5,828 bases of DNA from an uncultured Oscillospiraceae bacterium (lineage in GTDB: Bacteria > Bacillota > Clostridia > Oscillospirales > Oscillospiraceae). The stretch lies in contig CALWXY010000009.1 in NCBI GenBank assembly GCA_944385595.1, positions 1 through 5,828 of the forward strand, read 5' to 3'. The first letter of the stretch is position 1; each line of letters opens with the position of its first letter. The notes under the pieces were generated by a model that had not been told where the DNA came from, made no database searches, and saw nothing but the letters and a program-made list of their open reading frames with translations. The position numbers and the translations under genes are program-made. Positions 4,675-5,828 of this stretch are shown here, piece by piece.

Positions 4675-5828
4675 ATGGAAGGTCAGCTCAAAAAATACAT
4701 AATGCCGAACATCCTCGCCATGGTCGGCACCTCGTGCTACGTCCTTGCGGACACGTTTTTCGTATCCATCGCCGCCGGAGCCGACGGCATCACCGCGCTG
4801 AATCTGGTTCTCCCGGTCTACGGCCTCATATTCGCCATAGGCTCGATGATAGGCACAGGCTCGGCCACCCGCTACTCGCTCGCGAAATTCGGCGGGCGCG
4901 GCGGCGCGGACGAATACTTCTTCAACGCGATTTTCTGGACCCTGCTCGCGAGCTCCATCTTCGTGCTCGGCGGCGCGCTCTTCCCGCGCGAGATTCTGAC
5001 GCTGCTCGGCGCCGACAGCCGGATCCTCTCCATAGGGCTTACATATATACGCATAGTCCTCTGCTTCACGCCGTTTTTCATGCTGAACTACAGCTTCACC
5101 GCCTTCGCCCGCAACGACGGCGCGCCGAAAATCGCCATGGCCGCCACGCTCACCAGCGGCATATTCAACATCATCTTCGACTACGTCCTCATGTTCCCGC
5201 TCGGCATGGGCATGGCCGGAGCCGCGCTCGCGACGGGGCTGTCGCCCATAGTCAGCATGGGCGTGTGTATGCTGCACTATCTGTCGCCGCGCTGCTCTGT
5301 GCGGCTCAGATTCGCTGTGCCGTCGGCGCGGCGGCTCGTCTCGGCCTGCTCCCTCGGTATCGCCGCATTCGTCGGCGAGCTGTCGAATGCAATCACCACG
5401 CTGGTTTTCAACTTCATACTGCTGAGGCTATCAGGGAACACCGCCGTCGCCGCCTACGGCGTCGTCGCGAACGTCGCGCTCGTGGGCACGGCGCTGTTCA
5501 ACGGCGTGTCGCTGGGGCTTCAGCCCGTCGCCAGCGCCGCGCACGGGCAGCTGGATCTCGCCGCCGAGGCGCGCATACGCCGCAGCGCCGTGAAAATCGC
5601 GCTGTGCATCGCGGCGGCGCTCGTCGCCGTCACCGTCGTGTTCGCGCGGCAAATCGCCGGAGCCTTCAACAGCGAGGGCTCAGCGGAGCTCGCCGCCTGC
5701 GCCATCGACGGAATGAGGCTCTATTTCCCGGGCTTTATCCTCGCCTCCGTCAACATTGTGAACTCCGGCTTTTACAGCGCCATAGGCGACGGGCGCTCAT
5801 CCTCGGTCATCGCGCTCTCGCGCGGGGT
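4675..5828 (+). CDS. MATE-family multidrug efflux transporter (3' end outside window)
   Basis: An open frame of 384 codons running off the window edge; the family is usually about 440-460 residues, so about 60-70 residues are missing. MATE proteins are 12-helix inner-membrane antiporters that export cationic drugs using sodium or proton gradients. About ten hydrophobic segments are visible, for example at about 9-32, 41-62, 84-104, 124-143, 154-175, 180-200, 222-250, 257-282, 305-325 and 348-368. Family-like motifs are ARNDGAPKIA (145-154), NIIFDYVLMFPLGMGMAGAA (165-184) and GVSLGLQPVASAAHG (277-291), the last corresponding to the GxQP...G segment of MepA/NorM-like proteins. The start ATG follows GGAGG (4666-4670) by only 4 nt, slightly short. 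The N terminus is brief and enters helix 1 almost at once, as in a clostridial MATE subtype. Expression appears to be gated by the upstream dyad and attenuator. Substrate unknown. Confidence 0.9.
   Translation, partial: MEGQLKKYIMPNILAMVGTSCYVLADTFFVSIAAGADGITALNLVLPVYGLIFAIGSMIGTGSATRYSLAKFGGRGGADEYFFNAIFWTLLASSIFVLGGALFPREILTLLGADSRILSIGLTYIRIVLCFTPFFMLNYSFTAFARNDGAPKIAMAATLTSGIFNIIFDYVLMFPLGMGMAGAALATGLSPIVSMGVCMLHYLSPRCSVRLRFAVPSARRLVSACSLGIAAFVGELSNAITTLVFNFILLRLSGNTAVAAYGVVANVALVGTALFNGVSLGLQPVASAAHGQLDLAAEARIRRSAVKIALCIAAALVAVTVVFARQIAGAFNSEGSAELAACAIDGMRLYFPGFILASVNIVNSGFYSAIGDGRSSSVIALSRG

Noticed and set aside
4480..5277. A 265-codon minus-strand open frame opposite the MATE gene
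   Set aside because: Charged low-complexity shadow of hydrophobic codons; it would also cross the MATE promoter and attenuator.
1..5828. CRISPR array, tRNA or rRNA gene, insertion sequence or prophage attachment site
   Set aside because: No regularly spaced repeats, cloverleaf-like segments, transposase genes or terminal inverted repeats were seen on either strand.

Overview
The window looks like a GC-rich member of the Firmicutes, most likely Clostridia and perhaps Oscillospirales-like. The grounds are strong GGAGG ribosome binding sites, near-consensus housekeeping promoters with 17-bp spacers, a TTG start, and families common in gut clostridia. This placement is inference; there is no rRNA or marker gene to confirm it.

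Layout. Positions 3-3062 hold three tightly packed minus-strand genes. In transcription order they are a GarK/GlxK-type glycerate kinase, an NAD-dependent D-2-hydroxyacid dehydrogenase of the glycerate dehydrogenase/hydroxypyruvate reductase type, and a xylose-isomerase-like TIM-barrel sugar isomerase/epimerase. Gaps are 45 and 21 bp, so they read as one operon. The dehydrogenase and kinase together would convert hydroxypyruvate to D-glycerate and then to a phosphoglycerate that enters glycolysis. The isomerase probably supplies or interconverts an upstream C3 or sugar substrate, but its substrate cannot be read from sequence.

Positions 3063-3403 form a divergent intergenic region of 341 bp without a convincing gene. 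It is dense in signals: two tandem minus-strand promoters (one with perfect TTGACA-17-TATAAT), an AT-rich palindrome over the proximal -10, a perfect 15-bp palindrome at 3300-3314, and an extended -10 promoter for the plus strand.

Positions 3404-4534 encode an AI-2E family (PF01594-type) membrane protein with a TTG start. Positions 4535-4674 are a short but elaborate control region for the next gene. It contains a promoter (TTGCCT-17-TAGAAT), a 28-bp dyad covering its -10 and start point, a possible 15-residue leader peptide, and a long terminator hairpin whose T-run abuts the Shine-Dalgarno. From 4675 to the window end runs a MATE-family multidrug efflux protein, cut off by the window edge after 384 codons.

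The most notable observation is this last leader. It looks like a transcription attenuator, possibly ribosome-mediated, controlling a MATE efflux pump. The operon of glycerate genes and its promoter architecture are the second point of interest.
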